Origin: Dehalococcoidia bacterium
GTDB taxonomy: Bacteria; Chloroflexota; Dehalococcoidia; Tepidiformales; Tepidiformaceae
Direction: 5' to 3'
Assembly: GCA_020847985.1 (NCBI GenBank)
Contig: JADLBC010000008.1
Location: 186,001 to 250,000, forward strand
Length of the DNA stretch: 64,000 bases
Of the stretch, positions 43,108 to 50,779 are shown piece by piece (position 1 is the first letter of the stretch; every line of letters begins with the position of its first letter). Under the pieces are notes generated by a model. That model worked only from the letters and a program-made list of their open reading frames with translations, was not told where the DNA came from and did no database searches. A program made the position numbers and the translations under genes.

Positions 43108-43902
43108 TCAGCTCGTGAGCGCCGCCGCGGCTCCGCCAAGAAGCTGTTCCAGTGCGAACGGAGAGACCCCCATCGCGCTGAAGCGCGCCACCTGCTCCGG
43201 TGTCGGTTGCGGGCAGTTCGGCGCATCGCTGCCGAAGAGAACCCGTCCCGCGAACCGCTCCAGGGCATCCGCTGTCACCGCGATGGGTGCCGTCCACACC
43301 GGCGTCACATCCACGCGCAGGTTGTCGAACCGTTCCATCAGCCCCAGCGCGTGGCCCGTGTTCGGATGCCCCGCGTGCGCGAGCACGAACCGCAGATCGG
43401 GGTGCGCCTTCAACACGGGCACGACCTCCTGGTCCAGCTCGTCCGGTTCCGTGCCGCCCCCGGAGCGGTGCCCCGCGTGCGTGACGATTGGCACGCCCAG
43501 CCGTTCGGCCGTGTCCCAGAGCGGTTCCAGCCGCGGGTCCGATGCCGCGAACCCGCCCACCGAGCAGTGCAGCTTCACCACCCGCAGCCCGAGCTCCACG
43601 AGCGCGCGCTCCACCAGCCGTTCGAATTCCGCGTCATCCGGGTGGAAGGTCGCCCCCGCGATGAGCCACGGGTACGCGGTCACCTCTTCCGCCGACCATT
43701 CGTTCACACTCTCCGCGACGCCCGGCTTGTGCGCATAGGGGAGGATCCATGCCGCATCGAAGCCGTCGTCGCGCACGCGGGCGGCCACCGGCTCGAGCAG
43801 CGGGCTGCCCGGCAACGGGCCGTTCCGGCTGAGCGCCTCGCGCACCCGCAGCGCCAGCCGTTCGGGGAAAGCATGGACATGCGCGTCGATTCGCACCGGC
43901 AC
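43108..43902 (-). CDS. Amidohydrolase-related (TIM-barrel) metal-dependent hydrolase
   Basis: 264 residues. The N-terminal RIDAHVHAFPERL supplies the HxH metal site, VKLHCSVGGF and IVTHAGHRSGG give later metal ligands, FVLAHAGHPNTGHA the fourth and VLFGSDAPNC the final Asp. The family (amidohydro_2) includes decarboxylases and lactonases. No substrate inferred. Its start is a GTG or ATG near 43902 with GGAGG upstream. It is followed by a methyltransferase gene after 75 bases and preceded by the CoA-transferase gene after 29, so it may be an operon with the latter. Confidence 0.83.
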   Translation of the reverse strand: MPVRIDAHVHAFPERLALRVREALSRNGPLPGSPLLEPVAARVRDDGFDAAWILPYAHKPGVAESVNEWSAEEVTAYPWLIAGATFHPDDAEFERLVERALVELGLRVVKLHCSVGGFAASDPRLEPLWDTAERLGVPIVTHAGHRSGGGTEPDELDQEVVPVLKAHPDLRFVLAHAGHPNTGHALGLMERFDNLRVDVTPVWTAPIAVTADALERFAGRVLFGSDAPNCPQPTPEQVARFSAMGVSPFALEQLLGGAAAALTS

Positions 43903-43930
43903 CGCCTCCGTGAGCTGCTGGCCGCGAATC

Positions 43931-45145
43931 CTACTTGATGACGCCCCGTGCGCGCAGTCCCGCGATCTCGTCCGCCCCCATCCCCAGCCACTCCGCCAGC
44001 ACCGGCGTCGTGTCCCCGCCGTGCTCCGGCATCGGCTTGCCGACCACGGCCGGCGTGCCCGAAAGGTGCATCGGCGAATTCGGCAGTTTCAGCGATCCCG
44101 GCTTCCCGTACGGCATCGGCACGTCTACGAGCATGTTCCGCGCCCGCACGTGCGGGTCCTCGAAGAGGTCCGCGATCGTGTTCACCTTCCCCACCGAGGC
44201 CACGTTCGCCGGCTCCAGGATCGCGAACCACTCATCCGTGGTCTTCTCCGCCAGCGCCGTCGCGAGATCCGCTTCCATCGCGTCGATGTTCTCCATGCGC
44301 GCGCGGTTCGCCGCGAACCGCGGGTCGAGTGCCATCTCATCCCGCCCGAGGAGCGCGCAGAACAGCTCCCATTCCTTCACGTTCGCGATCACGATGTAGC
44401 CGTCCTTCGTCGGGTATGGCCCGAACGGCGTCAGCAGTGGGTGCCGGCTCCCGATGCGCGACGGCTGCTCCGCGAACGCCGAATGCCGCACGATCGCGTT
44501 CTCACAGAGCGCGATCTGCGCCTCCATCAGCGCGACATCCAGGAGCTGCCCTTCGCCCGTGACATCCCGCGCGCGCAGCGCCGCCAGCACCCCCAGCGCC
44601 AGGTACAGCCCCGCCACCATGTCGCCGATGCTCACGCCCACGCGCATCGGCGGACCATCCGCCTCCCCGTTCAGGCTCATGGTGCCGCCCATCGCCTGCG
44701 CGACCGCGTCCACGGCCGTCATCGCGGTATACGGCCCCGTCTGCCCGTATCCCGAAAGCGCCGCGTATACCAGCCCGGGATTGATCCGCCGCAGGTCCTC
44801 GTAGCCCAGCCCCTGGCGCTCCATCGCGCCCGGCCGGAAGTTCTGCGTGAGGACGTCGGCTTTCGCCGCCAGCCGGCGAACCAGATCCTGCCCCTCGGCA
44901 TGCTTGAAATCGATGCAGATGCCCCGCTTCCCACGGTTCGGGCTGAAGAAAAACGTCGAAATCCCATCGTGGTACGGCCCGAACCCGCGCAGCTTCTCTT
45001 CCGTCTCCGGATACTCCACCTTCACCACTTCGGCGCCGAGGTCCGCCAGCTGCATCGTCGCGAACGGCCCCGCGAGCGCCCAGGTGAAATCCAGCACCCG
45101 CACCCCATCCAGCGGCCCCCGCAGCGACGCCTGTGAACGTGACAT
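43931..45145 (-). CDS. CoA-transferase family III (CaiB/BaiF) protein
   Basis: 404 residues. Conserved blocks are GVRVLDFTWALAGPFATMQLADLGAEVVKVE, split here as GVRVLDFTWALAGPF and LADLGAEVVKVE, then GKRGICIDFK, VLTQNFRPGAMERQGLGYE and YAALSGYGQTGPY. The catalytic Asp is in AVDAVAQAMGGTMS. It transfers CoA between acids, often in degradation of aromatic or carnitine-like substrates. TAGCAT lies exactly six bases before the ATG without a Shine-Dalgarno sequence. The amidohydrolase gene follows. Confidence 0.92.
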   Translation of the reverse strand: MSRSQASLRGPLDGVRVLDFTWALAGPFATMQLADLGAEVVKVEYPETEEKLRGFGPYHDGISTFFFSPNRGKRGICIDFKHAEGQDLVRRLAAKADVLTQNFRPGAMERQGLGYEDLRRINPGLVYAALSGYGQTGPYTAMTAVDAVAQAMGGTMSLNGEADGPPMRVGVSIGDMVAGLYLALGVLAALRARDVTGEGQLLDVALMEAQIALCENAIVRHSAFAEQPSRIGSRHPLLTPFGPYPTKDGYIVIANVKEWELFCALLGRDEMALDPRFAANRARMENIDAMEADLATALAEKTTDEWFAILEPANVASVGKVNTIADLFEDPHVRARNMLVDVPMPYGKPGSLKLPNSPMHLSGTPAVVGKPMPEHGGDTTPVLAEWLGMGADEIAGLRARGVIK

Positions 45146-45151
45146 GCGCGC

Positions 45152-45157
45152 ATGCTA
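45152..45157 (-). promoter_or_regulatory. -10 hexamer, leaderless start of the CoA-transferase gene
   Basis: TAGCAT, then GCGCGC, then ATG on the minus strand. No ribosome binding site and no clear -35 box. Confidence 0.45.
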
Positions 45158-45316
45158 CGGGCCGACCGCGCCTTCGCTCCACCCGGTCACTGCCGCGATT
45201 GGGCGTCCTCCGCATCTGAAAGAACATTATTTTCACGCTTTTGGTAATCGCCGGCCGGTCTCCGCGTCCAACTGGTGCAAGCGCCTTCAAGAGGGCGCGA
45301 ACTCCAGGAGGTCCAC

Positions 45317-45991
45317 GTGTCCCAGCACGAATTCACCCAACCCCCGGGCGCCATCGCCACCCCGCGCACCGAGACCATCATCCACGACCTGAACAACGTG
45401 CTCGCCGGCATCGCCGGCAGCCTCGATGGCGTTCTCGCGGACCTCCGGCCCGGGGCGCCCGCCGAGGCCCCCCTGCGCGACGCGCTCGCCGGTGTCTTTC
45501 GGGCCGCCGGCCTCCTGCGCCAGCTCGCGGGCCAGGCGCCCGGCCCGGCCGGTTCGTTCGCGCTTCCCGCCATCATCGCCGAGACGGTCCGGCTGGCCCG
45601 GGGTTGCCGCGCCGCATCCGCCATCGAACTCCCGGCCCTCCCCGCGTCCGCCCGCGGCCGTGGCGATGGCACCGAGTTCCAGCGCGCGCTCCTGAACGTC
45701 ATCCTCAACGCCCTCGAGGCCAATCCCCCGGGGGGTCGCGTCCGCCTTACCTACCGCTACGAAGCGCGCATGCACGTCATCTCCGTCACCGACGAAGGCC
45801 CCGGCATCCCGGATGCCCTCCGCGAGCAGGTCTTCGAGCCGTACTTCACCACCCGCAGCCGCGGCTCCGGCCTCGGCCTTGCCTCCGCGCGCGCCGCCAT
45901 GCTCGGCCTCGGCGGCGACCTCACCCTCGTCGCCTCAAGTGAACGCGGGACGACCTTCACGGTCCACGTCCCGGAGGAGGTGCTCTCGTGA
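45317..45991 (+). CDS. Sensorless histidine-kinase-like protein
   Basis: 224 residues. The phospho-acceptor-like helix ETIIHDLNNVLAGIAGSLDG (His near 23) is of the HDxNN type found in FNNLL-class kinases. The HATPase domain has an N box LLNVILNALEANPPGG, G1 TDEGPGIPDALR, F box FEPYFTTRSRG and G2 SGLGLASARAAML. There is no sensor, PAS or membrane segment and no receiver domain. GTG 45317 has AGGAGG five bases upstream. The stop overlaps the next start (GTGA), so it is coupled to a winged-helix regulator that also lacks a receiver. Signal and phospho-acceptor are unknown. An AT-rich patch at about 45218-45250 is the probable promoter region. Confidence 0.82.
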   Translation: MSQHEFTQPPGAIATPRTETIIHDLNNVLAGIAGSLDGVLADLRPGAPAEAPLRDALAGVFRAAGLLRQLAGQAPGPAGSFALPAIIAETVRLARGCRAASAIELPALPASARGRGDGTEFQRALLNVILNALEANPPGGRVRLTYRYEARMHVISVTDEGPGIPDALREQVFEPYFTTRSRGSGLGLASARAAMLGLGGDLTLVASSERGTTFTVHVPEEVLS

Positions 45992-46641
45992 ACGATTTCG
46001 CTGGTGCTGGCCTCTGGGCGCGTGACGCCGCCGGCCTCGTCCCCGTCGACCTCCTCGCCCCCACCCGGCGCGAGATCCTTCTCTCCCTCCGCGTCGAAGG
46101 CGAAGCCTCCATCGATGACCTCGCCGCGCGCCTTCACCTCACGAGCAGCGCCCTTCGCCCCCACCTCGCGATCCTCGAGGCCGAGGGCTACATCACCCTG
46201 CGCGAGACCGGCAAGGGGCCCGGGCGCCGCCGCCGGCTGCACGCCATCAGCCCTGCCGGCGAGTCGCTCTTCCCCGGCCTTGGCGAGGAGACGGCCCTGC
46301 TGGTCGCCCGCATGGCGCTCGCCGGCTCCCCCAACGACGCCTTCGCCGCCATCTTCAGCTTCCTCAAGGACTCGTCGCCGTCACTCGGCGACCGCTGGCC
46401 CGTGGTGACGGGCGCGCTCGCTCGCAGGGGCTTCCTTCCCCGGGTGACCGGCGACGAGGTCGACCTGCGGCATTGCCCGCTGCGTAATCTCGCCCTGCAT
46501 CAGCCGGTCGTATGCCAGGCCGAACAGCGCGCCCTCCACTGCGCCACCGGCCAGCGGGTCGAGCGCGTGGCCCACCGCCTCGAAGGCGACGAATCCTGCG
46601 TGTATCGCGTTCTGCCCCCGGGTGGCGAATCCGGGAAGTGA
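45988..46641 (+). CDS. Winged-helix regulator with a four-cysteine C-terminal domain (SufR-like)
   Basis: 217 residues. Residues about 25-90 form a winged helix: TRREILLSLRVEGEASIDDLAARLHLTSSA split as LAPTRREILLSLRVEGEAS and IDDLAARLHLTSSALRPHL. The C-terminal region has Cys at 163, 176, 185 and 204 (RHCPLRNLA, VVCQAEQ, LHCATGQ, DESCVYRV), matching the Fe-S ligand layout of SufR-type regulators. It would bind DNA under control of an Fe-S cluster or redox state. It is translationally coupled to the kinase-like gene; that pairing is unusual because it has no receiver domain. Confidence 0.8.
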   Translation: MNDFAGAGLWARDAAGLVPVDLLAPTRREILLSLRVEGEASIDDLAARLHLTSSALRPHLAILEAEGYITLRETGKGPGRRRRLHAISPAGESLFPGLGEETALLVARMALAGSPNDAFAAIFSFLKDSSPSLGDRWPVVTGALARRGFLPRVTGDEVDLRHCPLRNLALHQPVVCQAEQRALHCATGQRVERVAHRLEGDESCVYRVLPPGGESGK

Positions 46642-46690
46642 GCCTGCGCCCGCGGTGCCGGGCTGGGAACCGGGCCGCCGCGGGCGCACG

Positions 46691-46720
46691 AAAGCGGGGG
46701 AGGTCACCCTCCCCCGCTTT
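46691..46720. terminator. Bidirectional terminator, first of a tandem pair
   Basis: AAAGCGGGGGAGG, loop TCAC, CCTCCCCCGCTTT: a perfect 13-bp stem ending in T-run sequence. It lies 50 bases past the regulator stop, in the gap between convergent genes. Confidence 0.8.
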
Positions 46721-46767
46721 TCGATTCGCCAAAACAGGGCCACACGCCGACAGCCGACAGCCGCACG

Positions 46768-46797
46768 AAGGCGGGGGAGGTCACCCTCCCCCGCTTT
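46768..46797. terminator. Bidirectional terminator, second copy
   Basis: AAGGCGGGGGAGG, loop TCAC, CCTCCCCCGCTTT with TTTT following. The same hairpin as 46691-46720 with one G-T wobble, 77 bases away; it probably serves the peroxiredoxin gene on the other strand. Confidence 0.75.
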
Positions 46798-46844
46798 TCG
46801 ATGTCCCTGCATCGCTCACATCGCCCGGCGGCCGGCTGCCGGCA

Positions 46845-47318
46845 TCAGTCCTTCGAGCAGACCATCACCGGGTCATAGTCCGGCAGGTTCACGTTCGAAT
46901 CGGTCGGCTGCACCCAGGCCACGCGCCCGTCCTTGCCGACGACTACCACCCAGCGGTTGGCGATGCCCCGCGTCGGCAGGAAGACGCCATACGCCGACGC
47001 CGTCGCCCCGTGCGGGTTGAAGTCCGAGAGAAGCGGAAGGTCCACCCCGAGGCTCTCCTTCCACGCCTTCAGCGACCAGGCGTTGTCGCACGAGATCACC
47101 ACCGGGATAGCGCCCTGGGCCTCGAACTCCGCCCGCTTTTGCTCGATCAGCGGCAGCTGCGTCGAGCACACGCCAGAAAACGCCGCCGGCACAAAGTTGA
47201 TCACGACCGCGTTCTTGCCGCGGTAATCGCTCAGCTTGAACTTTTCCCCCGTCGGGCTCGACGGCAGCTCGAAATCCGGGGCCTCGTCCCCCACCTTCAA
47301 CGTCGCGGTTTCAGCCAA
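46845..47318 (-). CDS. Peroxiredoxin (AhpE/BCP-like)
   Basis: 157 residues, thioredoxin-fold peroxidase. The peroxidatic motif is FVPAAFSGVCSTQ (Cys near 50), with the conserved VGDEAPDFELPSSPTG N-terminus and the later VVVVGKDGRVAWV. Another Cys (ISCDNAW) lies downstream and could serve as resolving residue; the C-terminal VCSKD has a third. It reduces peroxides. The start is TTG 47318, with GAGGTG five bases upstream (GAGGTGACTACTTG). Confidence 0.88.
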   Translation of the reverse strand: MAETATLKVGDEAPDFELPSSPTGEKFKLSDYRGKNAVVINFVPAAFSGVCSTQLPLIEQKRAEFEAQGAIPVVISCDNAWSLKAWKESLGVDLPLLSDFNPHGATASAYGVFLPTRGIANRWVVVVGKDGRVAWVQPTDSNVNLPDYDPVMVCSKD

Positions 47319-47450
47319 GTAGTCACCTCATCGGTTGGTTGCCGATCCATCGTAGAAGGATGAACACCGAACGGGGAAATCGCAGGCCACCCTAAGCGGC
47401 AACGGCCGAATGCCCCCGCGAGTGGTTCCCATTCGGCCATTCGATCCGCG

Positions 47451-47456
47451 TATAGT
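47451..47456 (+). promoter_or_regulatory. Candidate -10 of the membrane protein gene
   Basis: TATAGT (5 of 6 matches to consensus) 45 bases before the ATG at 47502, whose GAGGGG ribosome binding site is well placed. A poor -35 (TTCCCA, spacing 19) precedes it. Confidence 0.35.
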
Positions 47457-47501
47457 CCCGCCCATCACCCGGAGGCGGCCGGGGCGCCACGAGGGGTTTT
47501 C

Positions 47502-47894
47502 ATGGACCTGTCGCTTTCAACGCTGCCCGCTCCAGTTCGTCTAGCCATTCTCCTCACCCTCATCAACGCCGTGGTCAGCCTGGCCTTCGTCTTCATCACG
47601 CCCGATCTCGAGGACAGAGGCGCCATGATCGTCGTGGGCTTCATCTTCACGGCGGTCTTCTTCGCGGCCTGCTGGTTCGCGGCGACCGCCCCACGCTGGG
47701 GTAGCATCGGCCTCATCGTGATAAACGCCCTCAATATCGCGCTCGCCCTCCCCTTCTTCGCGGACCCCGACGAGACCTTCCTGGTGGTGGGCGCTTCCCT
47801 GTCGATCGCGCTCTCGCTCGCTGCGATCGCGCTCCTGTTTCTCCCCGAGGCGCGCGCGCACCGCCGCTCACCCACGGGAACCGTCACCGCCTGA
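47502..47894 (+). CDS. Hypothetical four-helix membrane protein
   Basis: 130 residues, not recognised. Four hydrophobic segments, about 10-32, 42-62, 68-88 and 93-113, then a basic tail (EARAHRRSPTG). The short MDLSLSTLPAPVRLAIL start and the GAGGGG ribosome binding site six bases upstream support the annotated ATG. It precedes dapF by 37 bases; a dapF promoter appears in that gap. Confidence 0.7.
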   Translation: MDLSLSTLPAPVRLAILLTLINAVVSLAFVFITPDLEDRGAMIVVGFIFTAVFFAACWFAATAPRWGSIGLIVINALNIALALPFFADPDETFLVVGASLSIALSLAAIALLFLPEARAHRRSPTGTVTA

Positions 47895-47896
47895 CG

Positions 47897-47925
47897 TTGC
47901 CAACCGCCGGGGCCTGCGCTTTACT
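47897..47925 (+). promoter_or_regulatory. Promoter with leaderless start of dapF
   Basis: TTGCCA (47897-47902), a 17-base spacer and TTTACT (47920-47925), then CGACTG and ATG. Both boxes fit sigma-70 and the transcript would start at the ATG. There is no Shine-Dalgarno sequence. Confidence 0.55.
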
Positions 47926-47931
47926 CGACTG

Positions 47932-48771
47932 ATGCGCGTCACCAAGATGCACGGCCTCGGCAACGACTACGTCTATCTCATGCCCTCCGCCGAACGGGAC
48001 TGGCCCGAGCTATCTCGCCGCGTCAGCGACCGCCACTTTGGCGTCGGCAGCGATGGGCTCATCCTCGCCCTTCCCTCGGCCGTCGCCGACATGCGCATGC
48101 GCATGTTCAACGCCGATGGCTCCGAGGCCGAGATGTGCGGCAACGGCATCCGCTGCGTCGTCAAGTTCGCCCTCGAAGAAGGCCTTGTCGATGCGGCGAA
48201 GGAGTCCGTAACCGTCGAAACCCTCGCCGGCATCAAGACGCTCCAGGTCTTCCGCGAAAACGGCGTCGTCACCGCCGCGCGCGTCGATATGGGCCCGCCG
48301 AGCTTCGATCCCGCCGCCCTCCCCGCGAACGTCGAAGGCCCCGGCCCCGTCATCGACCTTCCCGTCACCGTCGATGGGATGGACCTCCGGCTCACCCTCG
48401 TCAGCGTCGGCAACCCCCACGCCATCCACTACATCGACCACGATCCCGTGTCCTTCCCGCTCGAACGCATCGGCCCCCAGGTCGAGAACCACCCGCTCTT
48501 CCCCCGGCGCGTGAATTTCCAGGTCGTGCAGGTCGTCGACCGCGGCCACGTGAAGCACCGCGTCTGGGAACGGGGCTCGGGCATCACGCTCGCCTCGGGC
48601 ACCAGCGCCACCGCCGTCGCCGCCGCGTCCCGCCTGCGCGGGTTCACCGGCGACCGTGTCGTCGATTCCCTTCCCGGCGGCGACCTCGTGCTCGAATGGG
48701 ACGGCAAGGGTTCCGTCTTCATGACCGGCCCCGCGACCCGCGTGTTCGACGCCGAGTGGCTCGAAGCCTGA
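47932..48771 (+). CDS. dapF: Diaminopimelate epimerase with an altered second active-site position
   Basis: 279 residues, DapF fold. It interconverts LL- and meso-diaminopimelate for lysine and peptidoglycan. The first catalytic Cys is present at 69 (AEMCGNGIRCVVKFALE). The second site reads WERGSGITLASGTSATAV: the usual Cys (LACGTGA) is Ser 222 (TCG), and no Cys occurs a few residues later. N-terminal MHGLGNDYVYL and VSVGNPHAIHYI are normal. The enzyme may use another residue, be a special variant, or be inactive. The neighbouring DapL gene, two genes downstream, argues for a real diaminopimelate role. Confidence 0.88.
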   Translation: MRVTKMHGLGNDYVYLMPSAERDWPELSRRVSDRHFGVGSDGLILALPSAVADMRMRMFNADGSEAEMCGNGIRCVVKFALEEGLVDAAKESVTVETLAGIKTLQVFRENGVVTAARVDMGPPSFDPAALPANVEGPGPVIDLPVTVDGMDLRLTLVSVGNPHAIHYIDHDPVSFPLERIGPQVENHPLFPRRVNFQVVQVVDRGHVKHRVWERGSGITLASGTSATAVAAASRLRGFTGDRVVDSLPGGDLVLEWDGKGSVFMTGPATRVFDAEWLEA

Positions 48772-48856
48772 TCCTTCGCCGGTCGTCCCCTGGTTTCCGC
48801 GCCGTCCGGTACCGCGCGTTCCCGCCTCCCGGCTAGACTCGATCCAGGAGGCCGCC

Positions 48857-49291
48857 GTGAAGCTGGAGAACGTGCTCGCCGCGAAGGGATCGCGCATCGA
48901 AACCTGCGCCCTCACCGATACCGTCCGTGACGTCATCGCCCGCCTGAAAGCCGCGAACGTCGGCGCCCTCGTCGTCGTCGATGGCGAACGGCCCGCCGGC
49001 ATCATCTCCGAACGCGATATCGCCCGCGCCATCGACGGCAACACCGATGTCCCGTCGCTCCCGGTGAGCGCCCTCATGACTCACGACGTCGTGCTCGGCG
49101 AGCCCGGTGACGATGTCGCCGCCGTGCTCGATACGATGACCGCGAACCACTTCCGCCATCTCCCCGTCGTGCTCGATGGCCGCCTCGTCGGCATCGTCAC
49201 CACCGGCGACCTCGTCCGCGCCGAACTCGACACCCTCCGTGGCCACGTTGTCACCCTCGAGGACCAGGTCATGGCCGGGGGCGCCGAATGA
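48857..49291 (+). CDS. CBS-domain pair protein
   Basis: 144 residues. Two CBS domains: ETCALTDTVRDVIARLKAANVGALVVVDG and, with an inner SALMTHDVVLGEPGDDVAAV, VLDGRLVGIVTTGDLVRAE. CBS pairs bind adenosine nucleotides or SAM and regulate a partner protein. The short C-terminal EDQVMAGGAE is coupled by an ATGA overlap with the ferredoxin reductase gene, which may be the regulated partner. GTG 48857 has GGAGG six bases upstream. A TAGACT about 14 bases upstream could be a promoter. Confidence 0.88.
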   Translation: MKLENVLAAKGSRIETCALTDTVRDVIARLKAANVGALVVVDGERPAGIISERDIARAIDGNTDVPSLPVSALMTHDVVLGEPGDDVAAVLDTMTANHFRHLPVVLDGRLVGIVTTGDLVRAELDTLRGHVVTLEDQVMAGGAE

Positions 49292-50691
49292 CCGGCCTGC
49301 CCCTGCGCGTCGCCCTCATCGGCGCCGGCCCCGCCGCCTTCTACGCCGCCGACCACCTCCTCAAACAGGCACCCTCCGCCGAGGTCGACATGTTCGACCG
49401 CCTGCCCACGCCATTCGGCCTTGTCCGTCACGGTGTCGCGCCCGACCACCAGAAGATCAAGAGCGTGGTCAAGGGCTTCGCCGCCGTCGCTGGCGACCCG
49501 CGCTTCCGCTTCTTCGGCAACGTAGAATTCGGCCGCGACATCGACCTCGCCGGGCTGGCCGCGCACTACCACCAGGTCCTCTTCGCCACCGGCGCCCAGA
49601 CCGACCGCCGTATGAACATCCCCGGCGAAGACCTCGCCGGTAGCTTCCCGGCTACCGGGTTTGTGGCCTGGTACAACGGTCATCCCTCGTTCCGTGGCGA
49701 ACGGTTCAACCTCGAAACCCCGGCCGCGGTCGTTGTCGGCGTGGGCAACGTCGCCATCGATGTGGCGCGCATGCTCTCCCTCGATGCGCACGAACTCGCC
49801 GCCACCGACATGGCCCGCCACGCCGTCGCCGCCCTCGCCGCCAGCCACGTCCGCGATGTGTACGTCCTGGGCCGCCGCGGGCCTGCCCAGGCCGCCTTCA
49901 CTACCCCCGAGCTAAAGGAGCTCAGCGAACTCCCCAACGTCGACCTCGTGATCGATCCCGCCGAGGCCGCGCTCGATCCCCTCAGTGCCGCCGAACTCGA
50001 GCGGGCGAACGACCCCGTGCTCCGGCGCAAGGTCGAGCTCATCCAGGCTCTCGCCGGGCGTCCGCTCGCGGGCCGGCCGCGGCGTCTGCACCTCCGCTTC
50101 CTGGTCTCGCCCGAGGAACTGCTCGACGATGGACAGGGCCGCGTCGGAGCGGTTCGCGTCGTAAGCAACGAACTCGTCGCCAGCGGCACCGGCAGCCTCA
50201 GCGCGAAGCCGACGACGCGCCGCGAAACGATCCCTGCCGGTCTCGTGTTCCGTTCGGTGGGCTACCGCGGCGTCGAACTGCCTGGCGTCCCCTTCGATAG
50301 CCGCTGGGGGGTCATCGCGAACACCGCCGGGCGCGTCTGCGACCCCGCCTCGGACGAGACCATCCCCGGGCTCTACACTGCGGGCTGGATCAAGCGCGGC
50401 CCCTCCGGCGTCATTGGCACGAACAAGGCCGACGCCGTCGAAACCGTCGCCGCCATGCTCGCCGATGCCGCCGCGGGGATCAGCCTCCATCCATCGCACC
50501 CCACTGCCGCCGAGGCCGACGCCTACATCGGTTCGCGCTGCACCCGGCCCGTGTCGTTCGCCGATTGGCAGCGCCTCGACGCCATGGAGGTCGAGGCCGG
50601 CGCGCGCGTGGGTTGCCCGCGCGTCAAGTTCAGCTCCGTGACCGGCATGCTCGCCGCCCTCGATGGCGAAGGTGGCCCTCCCGGGAACTGA
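49288..50691 (+). CDS. Ferredoxin/adrenodoxin-NADP+ reductase family (FprA-like)
   Basis: 467 residues. FAD loop VALIGAGPAAFYAADHLL, then MFDRLPTPFGLVRHGVAPDHQKIK, which is the family hallmark, and a central NADPH site VVVGVGNVAIDVARML. ARDC-type GWIKRGPSGVIGTNKADAVE is near the end. It passes electrons between NADPH and ferredoxin. The ATG overlaps the CBS gene stop (ATGA), a pairing that suggests nucleotide control of the reductase. It precedes dapL. Confidence 0.92.
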   Translation: MTGLPLRVALIGAGPAAFYAADHLLKQAPSAEVDMFDRLPTPFGLVRHGVAPDHQKIKSVVKGFAAVAGDPRFRFFGNVEFGRDIDLAGLAAHYHQVLFATGAQTDRRMNIPGEDLAGSFPATGFVAWYNGHPSFRGERFNLETPAAVVVGVGNVAIDVARMLSLDAHELAATDMARHAVAALAASHVRDVYVLGRRGPAQAAFTTPELKELSELPNVDLVIDPAEAALDPLSAAELERANDPVLRRKVELIQALAGRPLAGRPRRLHLRFLVSPEELLDDGQGRVGAVRVVSNELVASGTGSLSAKPTTRRETIPAGLVFRSVGYRGVELPGVPFDSRWGVIANTAGRVCDPASDETIPGLYTAGWIKRGPSGVIGTNKADAVETVAAMLADAAAGISLHPSHPTAAEADAYIGSRCTRPVSFADWQRLDAMEVEAGARVGCPRVKFSSVTGMLAALDGEGGPPGN

Positions 50692-50779
50692 TGGTACTAT
50701 CAGGCGCGTGCCGCGGACGGCCGGGGGCCGATGCTCCGCCGCGTCCCGGCGCTTCCACGAACCCACTCCGGAGTATCCG

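Larger units (their letters stand above)
46685..46802. repeat. Direct repeat of a 41-base terminator unit
   Basis: The units 46685-46725 and 46762-46802 share CGCACGAARGCGGGGGAGG and the following CCTCCCCCGCTTTTCGAT with a single mismatch (A/G at base 9). The period is 77 bases. The intervening DNA also has a small CAGCCGACAGCCG repeat. Confidence 0.8.

Noticed and set aside
46364-46812. Minus-strand frames with repeated KAGEGDLPR-like peptides
   Set aside because: They are translations of the duplicated terminator hairpins, not genes.
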